The translations under genes were made by a program, and so were the position numbers. Shown in pieces: positions 12,077 through 24,790 of a stretch of DNA of 64,000 nt (position 1 is its first letter; each line of letters starts with the position of its first letter). Location of the stretch: contig JAQFVV010012418.1 in the NCBI GenBank assembly GCA_028023455.1, positions 6,631,244-6,695,243 of the forward strand, in the 5' to 3' direction. The notes below the pieces were generated by a model that saw nothing but the letters and a program-made list of their open reading frames with translations, did no database searches and was not told where the DNA came from. This DNA comes from Epiperipatus broadwayi (taxonomy: Eukaryota > Onychophora > Udeonychophora > Euonychophora > Peripatidae).

Positions 12077-12172
12077 CCTTTGTGAATAAATATAAATATC
12101 TTGTTGAGTTTAACTGTTTGAAGTCCAGACTTTATATTTATTCACAGGGGGCATTTCTGAAATATCTTAACA
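12056..12172. repeat. Imperfect inverted repeat at the edge of the LINE fragment
   Basis: About 41-bp arms at 12056-12097 and 12131-12172 (left begins GTTAAGATATTTCAG, right ends CTGAAATATCTTAAC), loop about 33 bp. Both arms carry the codons of the LKYLNI peptide in opposite orientations, so a short piece of the LINE was copied in inverted orientation, as in 5' inversion (twin priming) during LINE insertion. Confidence 0.7.
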
Positions 12173-12589
12173 TCGTGGTGGGTTATTTGAGTGTTTTCTA
12201 TTTATTTTAAGCTAGAGATATGCATTATGATATTTAAATATTGCTAAGAAACAGGGAACTTTCAAATCTCCAAATAAATCCATTTTGCTTTTATTAACTA
12301 CTCCAATAATGCAATGTGTCTCTCATTCTATAATATATTTGGTACACTGTTAGTCTTTTAATGCTTACTATTTAGTACTAAAGCATAAAATATCATAGTA
12401 GTGCACAGAAATTAAAGCAATTCACACTAAACTTATTATAATTTGAGCTTTCTGGGTTTCAAATGATTTACTTTATAAATATTAAATTATAAAAAAATTA
12501 TGAATATTCAGGCTTCAATTTAAACATTAATTATATGGTAGTATGATCCAAATATTAAGCTTATCCAAATTGTCATTGGTCTTTTTCTC

Positions 12590-15500
12590 CATTAGAGAAG
12601 TATTTAACTATGGTCATCCATTTGGTATTCCAGGCAGGGTATTACACATGATAAGGCAAGTTAGTTAATTGATGATTTATCTTAAGTTTTAGGAAGTGGT
12701 CTTATGATGATTGGATTGAATTCACACTTACATAACTTCCCTTATTTTACCTCTTTTTGATCCTCATTATGCCACAGAGTTCAAACTCAGGATGGAATGT
12801 ACATGTACTCTATTTCAAGATATGATTATCCTTCATTTGTTCTCATTAACTATTTACTAACCCATACCTTTGATCCCTATAAAGGATGGTCATTCATCAT
12901 TCTAATGTAATACTTTCAACTTTGCATCGAATACAATATAAAAAAAAAGTCTATATTTTAACAATTAGTTCTGTTAACTAAAATTTCTACCAATTGTTGC
13001 TCATTAATTTCTCATTTGCCTATCCATATTTTATAATTTGTTGAAGGTTGCTCTTATATTTTTAACCCCCTCCTATTTTCATGTTATATAAATCCATGAT
13101 AGAACAGACCAATCATTTCAAGAGTTTAATCATAAATTACGAAAAACAAATAATTAATAATTAAGTTAATTGAACATAAAAAATATTGCACCTATCAAAG
13201 TGTGAGCACTTAAAATTGAATAAGAATAAAGTTTCACCTTTCAAATCAATAGACTAATGTATCAATTGGCAAGCAAGTTCAAGAATATGTACCTAAACTT
13301 TATTATTAAATGAAAAATAAAAAAAATAGAATTGATTTGCTCCCCTCCCTCTAGAATAATTGATGATTTCACAAGAAAGAAATCAATTTAACAAGTGAAA
13401 TAAAAATAAAAAATATATAAAAATATAATTTGGGATGTTAAGCCAGCATAGTCTAGCCATAGTTCAAAATCTTATAGTTCACATTGTGAAACATCCGAGT
13501 ATCTTTGCCTTTAGGAAAGTTTCTTTGCATGAACTTGGTGGTAATGGTTGTGTGATTGGTTATATATATTGTAATCTTCTCCCTGTTCTATCTGGTCATC
13601 AACGAATCATACCGTACATTTTAGCGACTAAATTCTCCTATGCAACCTATTGTACTCTCATTATCAAGAATATAAGCATAAAGAAACAAAATGTAAAACT
13701 AACGAAATGATTCCTGTATTGAATAAAACTAGCATGAAACTATAGATCTGAAAAAGATCACAAGGTGATTAATAAAGATAATAAATTCTGATCAAACCAG
13801 CCTTAAAATCCACACAAACAAAATGTGACGAAACTAATAAATAACTAATCATTATATCTCTGGAATGATTATGATATTAAACTTATAAATGAAATGATAA
13901 GTAAATTATGATGTAGATGATTAAATAGATGATGGAAAGAAGTAGTAATTAAATAGTGGAATGAAATGAGTCTAAGAATGAAGAGAAAAGAGCGAAGATA
14001 TATGAGAATAATGAATGATTAAGATGATGATAGAAAAAGAGTTAATGAATAGTTAAGATGATAAACGAATAAAAGTTAATGTATGATTAATCAATTATGA
14101 TAATGAATTAATGTCAAATGAGAATGAATAACTAAAAGAACGATCAAGATGAAATTGAAGAACAATGTTAATGATGAAAACTGAAATCTTAAACTATAAA
14201 CTAATATGAGATTAAATGGTAAAAAAATAAGCTAAATAAAAATAGGGATTTCAAGTTTGACACAACCAGAATATTATCATGAAGTTAAAACAAACTATCC
14301 ATTTTATGCCAAAAGAAGTAATTTACATCTTAAAGTTTAGTTGACTTTTATAAAACAGTGAAAGTAATCTAATTCAAGTCCAACTATAATAAATAACTAT
14401 CTATAAAATTTATTACAAATTCGAATTCTATTTTGGAAACTTAACAATTAATTCTTCTCAGGGTTCAAGCACTCAAAATCATTATACACAATATATTTGG
14501 GTCAGTAAGAGGGATTTTACCACAACCCAAACATAATGCACATAACAGCTCTCAATATAAACTCAGATTAAGAACTATATTTAGCAGTTACACATAAACT
14601 TTATGAACTCACTAACTCTTATAACTTTAATATTTAAGAAATAGGAATAACTTTTAATAAAAAAACACAATAACTTACCAAATTCCTTTTCTCAAATAAT
14701 TATAAACCATGTGATCAATATCAGTGAATGATAGCTCTGCGGATTTAACTAAATCAATCAAGTCAAGATTATGTTTATCTTTTAATCTATTACTTAAAAT
14801 AATCTGTACTCTAAGTTCATTAACATTTTGATTATTGTGTGATGATGCATTAGATGTACCAATAAAGTATAAGACTTAACAAAATTCTTATGATATAGCA
14901 TAATATAGTTAATAGTACTATATTGGTCGATGATGATTTCCATTTATAATCTTCTGATAGGTCGATAGCAATAACAATAATAGTGTATATATGTGGTAAT
15001 TAGCAATAAGACTACAGGCAACTAAATAAATTTTTAAATACAACAAACTTTATTTACAATATTTACAAATTTTAATTCAGACATGGCATGAAATAAAATC
15101 AATACATTTAAGTAAAAGAACTTATGGATGGGAAAATACTTAGTATCCCATTAACCATGCTTTTAGTCAATGCGACTAACTTAGACAATCATCTTAAGAG
15201 TATCACTTACTACTATTTAATTTCTCCTGAAAAAATGAAATAATGACACTTCTTCAAGATGAACTAGCACTTGAATTACAACTAGCAGTATTGTTAGAAC
15301 TTTAGGATATGCATCAAGTTTAAATTTAGAATTAAAATTATAAAAGTAGTGCATTATATCAACCATTTCTTTTATCAGAATTAGATAAGGGGAATTATCA
15401 TATTCTGTGCCACTACTAACTGATTAAGATTTAAAATGAATAAGTTTGGTGTATTAAAGAACAGACATCAAAAGTCAAATACACACAGATCTCACTAAAA

Positions 15501-18020
15501 CATTACCTATGTCCACAACTCAATTATTGAATACATAAATGATCTTACCAATCCATTGTCCAATCATTATTTGATGAAGATGAATCCACACTGCCAATGT
15601 GTATCCCTTGCTTTTACATCTAAAATCTTTTACAATCATTAATAGATCTTGGTTTGATCTGTCTATAACTGATAATGATCCTACAACATAATAAACACTA
15701 TAACAATTAAGCTAACACTACAGATAAACCAGAGTTCTTAAATCTAACATTATTTTATACTTGCTATATGATTTTTGAACCACTATACTTCACCATACAT
15801 GGTGGAAAAACTAATTCTGTATCAGCATGAGGGATTTAACATTAAAAAGGGAGGCTCTATAAAACAACATGACAGTTGTATAATAATATGGCTAATTCTA
15901 CCACCTCTCTGTGGGTATACACATAGGTGGGTTTTGCCTTATCACAGAAAAAATAGAATTCAGACCATGGATGTCTTTCCTTTTAGGATTATTTATGCTG
16001 AAAAGCATTAATTATTACTTAGCCTCTACCAATCTTTACTCTCATGGGATCAGCAATAGGTGATTCTCCATCAGCCCATGCTTAATATTAATATTAATCT
16101 ATTGGACGCCATTCTATTGGAACATCCTATCAGCTAAAAACTGTCACTAATCATTCTCAATATCATAGCAAGGTAAAACAACACCAACAATATCAGTGGA
16201 GATATACATATTCCATCTCACAATGCAAAACCATAAACAAACCAAAAATACATATGTCAAATGATCATTAATTATTTTAAAATGACAACTATACCCTTGT
16301 TAGAGAGAGCACAATGTATTTAAGCAATAAAGATCGAACCTGCATTTGTATTCAAAGTGGACAAGTTTCATTTCTATACAAAATTACAAAATGAAAAAGG
16401 TTTATATCAAATTTTCTTTTATATAAGAAAATAACTCGGTCATTCTAGTATCTTTGACAAAAATATTTGTTTGTTTACCTTTAATTAAAATACACCAAAA
16501 TCGGTTTTAAACTATAAGAGATAAATATTTTTCTCTCTTCAGATCAATGACATTAAGATTACATTTTCCCTTACTTGAGAAGATAACAAAAATATGTGTA
16601 ATAATACATGTATGTGTCTTTATACATTTTTATATCCCTTTGACTAAATATATTTATATACCATGTACCACAATAAAGCATATATGTTTAAAAATAAAAT
16701 TCCCAAATAACACATAACTTAAGTAATATACATAACATAGCAATTATAAAAAAATAAAAGTACATTTTTATCCATTAAATTTTTAACCTATTCGTTCAAG
16801 TTATTTTATCCTGGTGAGTTAGAATAATGATGAGCAAACATTCCAGATAATGTTTATATATGTTTATTATCCTGTTGGATGTATAATAATGCAATATTCA
16901 CCACTTATCCAAAGGCAAAAATTATTTGATGGTTTCTGTACCGATAATTAATAAGGCAATTAAAATTCACACTTCCAATTGTAGCAGACTTAAAAGGATA
17001 AGTTTATCTACTTTTCTCTAAATAATTTTCCTTGAAAGTGACTTTAGAACTTTTTAAAATTCTTTGTTAAATTTATTCTTTCCTCCGTGGTAATATATAT
17101 GTAACAATATTTAAACAGTCGGGGCATTTTTTAAACTATTTTTAAAATCTTACTTATACGCATTGCACGGAAAATTTCTATAAGTAAATAATTATTTTGT
17201 TCCATTTTTATCAGCAAAGCATGATATGATTAACAATGTTAAAAAAAATTTATCCAATTATTAATATAAAATCTTGAGCACTTTTAATGAATTTGTAGTT
17301 GTTTATTTCTATCATTATACAAAATTGGCGCTATAAAAAATCAGCAGATGTGAATTGAGAATAAAATCACGCAATTATTATTATTTTTTTTATTAAAAGT
17401 TAGATGATTCAAAAATGACTTTTAAATTTGTTTACTATATATATATCATACATAACACTTGTTTTCAAAATTATATCGAATTATTGTTGTTTTTTTTTCT
17501 TGAGATTTTAATTTTACAAGCACAATATTGTTCTGCTGGATAATAAAATTGGCACGAAATATAAATATTATCAACTTTTTAGTTTACTTATAAATAATTT
17601 GTGCATCATTTTTAAAGAAGAGATTTTAAAAACATGAATAACACAAAAGCAAAAGCTTACTTTTTCTTGAATTTTTCTGGGTTCGAAGCAATACTTATTT
17701 AAATAGAGACTTATCCCCATGGCTTTCATTTCCTTCTCCAGTATGAATCCTAGGAAGTATGCAGTCATGGAAATGGTGCTTAAAATGATAGCAAGGTTTT
17801 TAGATTTATTCCAGCATTTCTAGATAGCAAGATATTACAATTCCATTCAATTAGATTCCAGAATTTTCTGATTTTTAATTTTTTTTCCTCCTTATTTTAT
17901 ATCAGAATTGAGGTCTGTGGTTGCTTAGTTCTTGTTTTTCTTAATCAACCCCCCCCCCCTACAATTTTGTTTAGATATATATAGCTTTTATTACAGTGCA
18001 CTCTGGGAGCAATTAAACCA
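12590..18020. other. Intron sequence, no element recognised
   Basis: Part of the 16.4-kb intron. Contains AT-rich low-complexity sequence (GATAAA/ATGA-rich near 13900-14150), a C homopolymer near 17949, and short open frames at 13435-13710 and 15775-16011 with no recognisable protein motif. Probably includes old repeats that I cannot assign. Confidence 0.5.
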
Positions 18021-18021
18021 A

Positions 18022-18313
18022 TAATCTTGGTGTGAATATATTAATATTACCCCCTCTGGCTTCATTCTTAATAACTACTCACAATATCAAAAACTATTTT
18101 CAATTCACTACAAAAAAATATGCTTAAGAATTAACTGTAATGATTCATTTTACAAGATTTACAAATTTAATCTTGGTGTGAATATATTAATATTACCCCC
18201 TCTGGCTTCATTCTTAATAACTACTCACAATATCAAAAACTATTTTCAATTCACTACAAAAAAATATGCTTAAGAATTAACTGTAATGATTCATTTTACA
18301 AGATTTACAAATT
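18022..18313. repeat. Exact tandem duplication, 2 x 146 bp
   Basis: The 146-bp unit at 18022-18167, beginning TAATCTTGGTGTGAATAT, is repeated at 18168-18313 with no difference that I can see. Neighbouring repeats are heavily mutated, so this copy is very recent or is an assembly duplication. It lies inside an intron and has no coding content. Confidence 0.9.
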
Positions 18314-21300
18314 TAATTTATTATTTATTTATTTCAATTGCTATTCAAAAATAATAAAATAGTAATATATTTATCTCCCAATTAATAACAATATTTTTAA
18401 ATTGTTGTTTTATCCCTAGTTTCAAACCTACACTGGGTTTAAAATCTCATCTCCACTCAAACAATTTCCTAGTGCATTCAAAACAGTCTTTATTTAAAGG
18501 CCACTTTATTAAGATTTTAATGCCAAATATATCATCATTTAAAATTTTGGATTATTTAATACAGGGACTTAAATAAAAGTCACAATATATATATATATCC
18601 TGCATCATCTAACAGTTAATAACTTAAAAAATATAGAATTATCTTGAACTCAATATATTATATTTGACTCAAATACTTATTGATTCTATCATCATAATAA
18701 CTTTTGGTTTGAATTTAAAGCTTCCTATTATTTTATTTTGATATTTATTTCTTCACTATTTATCCTACAATTTTTAATTATTTTAAACTCTATTGACCTC
18801 TTTGTAATTTTGAATTGGAAAATTTCATATTGTTACAATTCTCCTTTAAAAAAAAAAGAGACAATAAAATATTTATATACCCATTTCTCATCAGTAATAT
18901 TCAACACATTTTGTCAATTTCTCTTTTTTGATTTTCAAACTGGTATCCTGCTACTTTTTTCTGATAACTTTATGGCTCTGCATTTCTAATACAAAGTGAA
19001 GTAGTGTCCATAACTACAATGGTTTACCTTGTGGTTGTCAAAATAAAATATTATTCTCTGGTCAATGGCAAGGCAGTAGCAAATGATCATTTCATTTTTT
19101 AAATTCTCTTTCTAGTTCATATTTATAAAGAGAAAAAAATTTAGATAGCAGCACCAACTTCACACCAAAAATCAAATAAATAATATATAATCATGCCATT
19201 ACATTTTCCCACAGGTATCAGGCCATGTATTAGGATCATGAGCTGGCAGCACAATATTTAATTAAACACAAAAATTGTCAAAACTCAAAATCATACTAAT
19301 TGAATCAAAACTTCTCACTGAATCTTCTGCCATTGGTGCTGCCAAAGTAGAAAAAGACCAAGATTCCTCAATTGTTAAGAATCTCTATCGAGACCATATC
19401 TAAATAAGGTTGTGCCTTTCACTTAAAAGACAAAAGTAAACTATATCTATATAGTATATGATAAACATGCTCACATTAAAACTATACAATCTGTAATACA
19501 GATACCTAGAAAATGCTTACAATATAACCACCATTTCTCAAAAGGTCATGGTGACTCCATTATAATCATCGTTATACTTTCCTTAAATTTCACTTGAGAA
19601 AGATTTTATGTTAACAGGGAAAAAATCTCAATTCTCCTGTAAAACTTTATTTATTAAACTTAATATTTTAGGATCCTTTTTGTTTATCAAGTTTTTAGTG
19701 ATCACTTTTTTCATTTATGATGAGGATATTTCATAATAGCATTCCTTTTTTTTTTTCATAAATGAATTGGTAATACTTTGATAAATATCTCAAAGTCTAT
19801 GTTCAAAAATAGAATCAACAAAACAAATGCAGGTCTGACCTTTACATACTTTATTTTAAGTACTAGGAATGCTTTGATTTCAGCTTGACTTTTCTAAATC
19901 CCTCAATTTCTAGATTTATGAAAGTAATCTTAAAACTCCATTATCCTCTTTTTTTTCTCTTGCATTCCTGACTTTAATCCTGGACTTAATTCTTTTTCCA
20001 TTTTTCTGCATTCCATTTCTGAGCTGCATTAATAAATGAAGACTGACTCCTTTTCAATATGGTAATCTGAATCTATTTCTGACATTCTCCATCTGCTAGT
20101 TAGCAAATATTGTTTAACAGGCAGAAATTTTCCTTTTCTACAAGTATGGTGATTTTTACAGTCTCTGTTTTCACAGATAATTGCCAGATGTGACTATCTT
20201 TTATTTCATTTTCTTTATTATTCCCCTCTTCTGATTAGAAACAATATCTTCTCTATGGACTTCTGACTAAATTTTTTTAATGAAATGTTTATCCACTACT
20301 TTTGATTGCTCCACATCAGTCATTTCCATGAAGTCTTTTGAGCAACATACTCTTACTAATATAATTTCTCATCTGTGATAACTATATAAACATTAGAATT
20401 CTCACACTATTCATATCAGTGATATTTTTTTTGGTGTTTCTAACAGTTTTAGGTTCTTCTGATTTCATATTTTTCAGAAACATTTAACCAATCATCTTAT
20501 ATTTTCCTCTTAATTTTTTCTTAACATGTTCTCTATTGTTTTCTCAATTACTTCTTTATTCTATTGCGAGTTTTTCCATACTTATTATTTTCTTTCATTT
20601 ATTTTAATGTACTTAGCATTATTAACATAGCATTTTCCCAATATGATTTGTAATTCTAGCTCTTCCATTTCTTGTCTTATTATTTCATTAAATAATGCAT
20701 CATTCATCATCCACTTTTTGTACTCAATTCTGAGGTCTATATTTTAAACAAGTGATTTTCTATTTCTTTACTTTGATGATTCTAAAACCTATTTGAGCAT
20801 CTGTCCTGATAATTGCTTAAATCTAGTTCTTATTACTTCTTCTATTTTATTTTCTTATATTTTCAGTACTGTTCTCTTTTCTCACAATAATGAATGCATA
20901 TATTTTATTATTTTGATGAACTCTTGCATAAACACCAGTTTAGACTTAAACTTGGTTCAAGCTCTGTTGATTTTTATTTACAATTATAAAGATAAGATTC
21001 ATAAATTTATTTACGTATTTGAGTCATCATGTTGATTAACATGATTGCATGGAGAAGTATATTTTATTTTGATTGCCACACATTGATCAACATTTTATGT
21101 AAACAAATAAGATAGGAGAGATTATTTATATACTAGTTCCCAAAAGTTATTAAATATTTTATTAAACGCGGAGATGATGATCAAAACACATATTTTCATT
21201 TTATAAAAATTGCATTGAAAAACTCTAAGAAGACATGGGTTATATTTCTTGATCCATATCAATTTACAATAATCTATATGACAGTTGGACTAAGAATTAC

Positions 21301-21797
21301 ATCATCTAATAGCTTAATTTATAATCAAAATTAATAGATTCCTAGAGCACTATTTCCCTTCATACAAAAAATACTATTCTCATATCATAATATCTTAATT
21401 TTTTTCCAGTTTATATACTGACATAATCCCCAGCTTAGAGTATGGGCATGCTCACAAGAATACATAAGATTTTTAAATATGCAATGAAAATGAGACAAGG
21501 TTTAAATAATTAATGCAGGGACACTAAATTTACTTTTAAGTAATTAAAACAAATAATTTATTAAAATGCTTTATTTACTTAAAATTTACTCATGGTTATA
21601 CATATGTCAGATATAATAAAAAGGTCACAAAAATATTTTTCTTTTAAGTAAAGAGAAAATGAAATAATTTATAATGAGCTGAAATGTACCAATTTAACCT
21701 CCTATAAGTCATTTATACACAATTCTTTATACTCTAATATTTTTGATGTATATAATATTTAAATACATGTATATTGTCTATACTAAATTTAATGTAA
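18314..21797. other. Intron sequence, no element recognised with confidence
   Basis: AT-rich, many T-runs on the plus strand. Minus-strand translation between about 19950 and 20800 gives scattered open pieces (for example SRWRMSEIDSDYHIEKE, and KKWMMNDALFNEIIRQE) that suggest an old retroelement, but no diagnostic motif is intact. Confidence 0.35.
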
Positions 21798-21956
21798 TTA
21801 GAAGGGATTTGAACTCAAATAAGTGCTGGTTCAGCACAAAATATGCATATTAGAGCTCATTTATCTTTTTCACATGTATGTAGTCATGTGTATCAGTTGT
21901 ATAAAATAGTGGATGGTTATAGGAAGCTTGAAAGTCTGAATTCAAGTCCCTTCTAA
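21798..21956. mobile_element. MITE, 159 bp, with 20-bp terminal inverted repeats
   Basis: Starts TTAGAAGGGATTTGAACTCA and ends with the reverse complement of TTAGAAGGGACTTGAATTCA (18 of 20 match). The interior contains AGTGCTGGTTCAGCAC and TTCACATGTATGTAGTCAT. A diverged second copy lies at about 48344-48493 inside an LTR, so this is a dispersed family. The ends hold a TTGAA(C/T)TC stretch resembling a tRNA B box on the opposite strand, so a tRNA-like origin is possible. It abuts the (TA)n tract where the TGTAACG element begins. Confidence 0.75.
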
Positions 21957-21967
21957 TATATATATAT

Positions 21968-23339
21968 TGTAACGTTTATTTATATACGTTACAAATATAT
22001 TGGCATTGGGTAAAAAAAAAACTAAAAGATAAAAGTGGATTTAAAATTTTGTTGAGTAATTTTTTTTTTAAAAAAAAAAATGTACAATGAGGGTTGAATT
22101 ATTCTTCTTATTTTTTTTTATGTGATTAGTAATAACAGTAATTGGAGAGAACTAAAGAATTCCAAAAGCAAGTAAAAAAAGATAAGCTGAAAGTAGAAAT
22201 ACTCAAATTAATTAAAGATGGCCGAAAACTTGAAGAAAATAAAGACTTTATTACATAAAATTTATAAAGACTGGATAAGATTAAAAAGGCATGGTACTAG
22301 CATGCGCAGAAGTCCTGAAAACTGGATATAAAAAGGAGGGATCCGGTTGAAGGAACGTCTTGTTCGTTTTGTTTCTCTAGTTGGTCTTGGATAACATTGA
22401 TATATCCAAGATCGCTCTTCGCTGAAGGAATTCGGCATGTCGCAGTGAACCGGAGCTTCTGAAGACATCGGACCTAATGATGTACACCAGGAAAAGCCTT
22501 CGTGACCGACTGGGGAAATGGACCACAAGATCAAGCAATAACCAAAAGGCCGAGCTCATTATAACCAAAAAACTATGCATAGTTATCTACTACTGAATTC
22601 ATGAAACTTACCGGTAAGAATAATTATCCTGATTGTGACAAAGTTAACTATTTAAAACTACTCGTAAAAATATACGTATAAAAGAATCCCGATAGTGACT
22701 TTAATTTTTCTATATGAGAGACTCTTATTTAACCAAGAACTTTTTGTTTATTTTAACTGATATTTATATTTTCTGGATATTTCCCACCTGAATTAAATGT
22801 GTTCTCTCCAAGGTATTAATTAGCTACTTAACATGAAGTATTTTAGTTTGTCAAAATTAAAAATATTTCTAATATCAATTCTCATTTGTGCGTTATTAAT
22901 AATAGTTATTATTTTTTATTATTAAATTTATTTTTAGTGTAATAAGATTTAAACGTAAGTTACCTTTGCCAATATGTTTCAATACGCCCAGGACTAATAA
23001 TCGTAAAAATCATTAATTCTCATTACGGTAGAATTACTGCCCCTTAAAAAAAAAATATAATAAAAATCTTTTTATTTTTTTTTGTTTTACAACTTGCGAG
23101 AGGTGCTGGCGACATATTTCAGCGGATTCTTAGGAATTCTGGCGCCCATAGTAAATAAAATTAAAAGTTGATTTTGTCAATAGCACAATTCGTAACAATT
23201 AATAGGCTGAAGTTGATCAGTAAAAATAGCTGTGTTTTTAGAATAGAAATACAACTTTCTTCTTTTTTGACATAGCTTGATCAACTCACGCGCAGTTTAT
23301 ATTAGCGTGTAAAGGCTTAGCAAAACGAAAAACGTTACA
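21968..23339. mobile_element. LTR-like element, TGTAACG...CGTTACA, about 1.37 kb
   Basis: Bounded by TGTAACG (21968) and CGTTACA (ending 23339), giving TG...CA ends with a 7-bp inverted repeat, inserted in an ATATAT tract on both sides. The left end itself folds (TGTAACG at 21968, CGTTACA ending 21993). A TATA-type box TATAAAAAGG at 22327-22336 opens a clearly more GC-rich block to about 22610, as expected for the U3/R part of a long terminal repeat. TGGCGCCC, similar to a retroviral-type primer-binding sequence, is at 23140-23147. A second element with the same landmarks lies at 42232-44259. A short forward frame MMYTRKSLRDRLGKW within the GC-rich block is not recognised. It may be a solo LTR or an internally deleted element. 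Confidence 0.6.
22327..22336 (+). promoter_or_regulatory. TATA box of the LTR-like element
   Basis: TATAAAAAGG immediately upstream of the GC-rich block, matched by TATAAAAAGGG at 42668-42678 in the second element at a similar distance from the left end (359 versus 436 bp). It is probably an element promoter, on the opposite strand to the host gene. Confidence 0.45.
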
Positions 23340-24668
23340 ATATATATATACACACACATTTCATCATAATTCAAAGAAACTTAGCATTTCTACAGAACCA
23401 CAGCTTTTGAATCACAATTAAAAACATACAACAGCAAAAAATTTAAATAAAAGTTCCAATCTAATGGAAGAATGAAGTGAAAAAATTATTTTACAAAGAT
23501 TCAAAAAAAAGTTCAGACCCAATTACTTTTGCAATTATATAAAAAAAATCTTATCATAGATTTAATAATTAGTAAGCCTTCTGTCCAGATATCATTCTAA
23601 AACTATAGATTTGTCATTAATGTAGTAGTCTTCAAATATTTCTTTATATTATTCTTTAATTGCTTTATCAGTCACTTCTTGAGATTAATCTCCAACTTTA
23701 GGTCCTTGAATTATTTATATTATATACTGATTCACTTTAGCAAGCAAAAGTAATTGTTTAGCAACAAGAAAAGCTTCTATAAAAACATCAAGACAGGGAA
23801 AAAAGCTAGCTTTTGCATCATTTTCAGGATGTTATCTTTGAGATGTGACATGGAATCATTTGCAAGAAAGTACATTTTGGAAATATAAAAAGTACACTTT
23901 GTGTTCACTCAGTTCATACACTTGAAAGACATTTTCTTAAAGTAGTTTTCCATCATGATTTGAATAAAATTAATACTAAAAAGACTTTTTATAAGATTTC
24001 TTTAATTGGTAATTACTTCCAAGCTAAGGTGATTCATCAACCTTATATTCATTTGTCTTTTTTCTAATTTAGGTTTGTGTTATATTATACTTTCACTTTT
24101 TCTCTAGGAATATGAATTAATGAGTGATTGCAGCCATCTGTCAATGAACTTATGAATGAATAAATATGAAAATATCTCTTCAAATCAGTAAAAGAATTAA
24201 TCAATTACCAGTCTTAATTCCTTAAATATAATCTTTCTGATAACTGACAAAATATCTTTTACTGGCCCACTGCTCTTGTTTGTAGAAAGTTATTTTCTTT
24301 AATGACAAATTGTTTTTCTGTTTTCCTAGAATCCATTTATAAGAACTTAATCAAATATGATTAATTATATATTTTTTTAATTAAATTCTAAATAAACTGA
24401 ACTTTCAAAAAATCATTGTCAATTCTTTTTAAAAAGTACAAGACATAATTTTTACATTTATTTGTAAGTTCCTGAATATCAGCTTTTAATATTTAGTTGT
24501 TGTTTTTTTTACATATACATTTATTTATTTTCTATTCTATCCAAAAATATAAAAATTTTAAATATAACACACCTATAAATTAAGAAATCAAAAAGATAAA
24601 TCCATACAAGGTCTCCTAAAATCTTAAAAAATGTAAATGTACAAATTAAATATTTTAGGCTTTTACAT
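23340..24668. other. Intron sequence, no element recognised
   Basis: AT-rich intron DNA with a short TATA/CACA microsatellite at 23340-23357 and nothing else I can assign. Confidence 0.6.
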
Positions 24669-24790
24669 AAAATAATAGGTAAATAATATTATTTTTATAA
24701 AGCGCAGTCGATATTGAAATAATTGAGAGAGTGCAAATCTCTCAAGCGCTTATGACTGCACTCTCTCAATTATTTCAATAAAATAATAGG
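24669..24790. repeat. Hairpin insertion with perfect 24-bp arms and 11-bp direct repeats
   Basis: Arms at 24712-24735 and 24757-24780 are perfect reverse complements (right arm begins TGCACTCTCTCAATTATTTC), with a 21-bp loop. The exact direct repeat AAAATAATAGG occurs at 24669-24679 and 24780-24790. The right arm ends on the right direct repeat, while 32 unpaired bases separate the left one. The inserted sequence is more GC-rich (GCGC twice) than its surroundings. A rho-independent terminator is not meant here; this is animal intron DNA. Confidence 0.75.

Noticed and set aside
13435-13710. 91-codon forward frame
   Set aside because: No recognisable motif, splice sites or codon pattern; probably chance or an unknown old repeat.
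10147-17960. C homopolymers at about 10147-10155 and 17948-17959 as a shared element edge
   Set aside because: Flanking sequences do not align; simple homopolymers.
22262-22580. Two overlapping minus-strand open frames in the GC-rich block
   Set aside because: They lie in the promoter-like block of the LTR-like element, have no known motif, and the two frames exclude each other.
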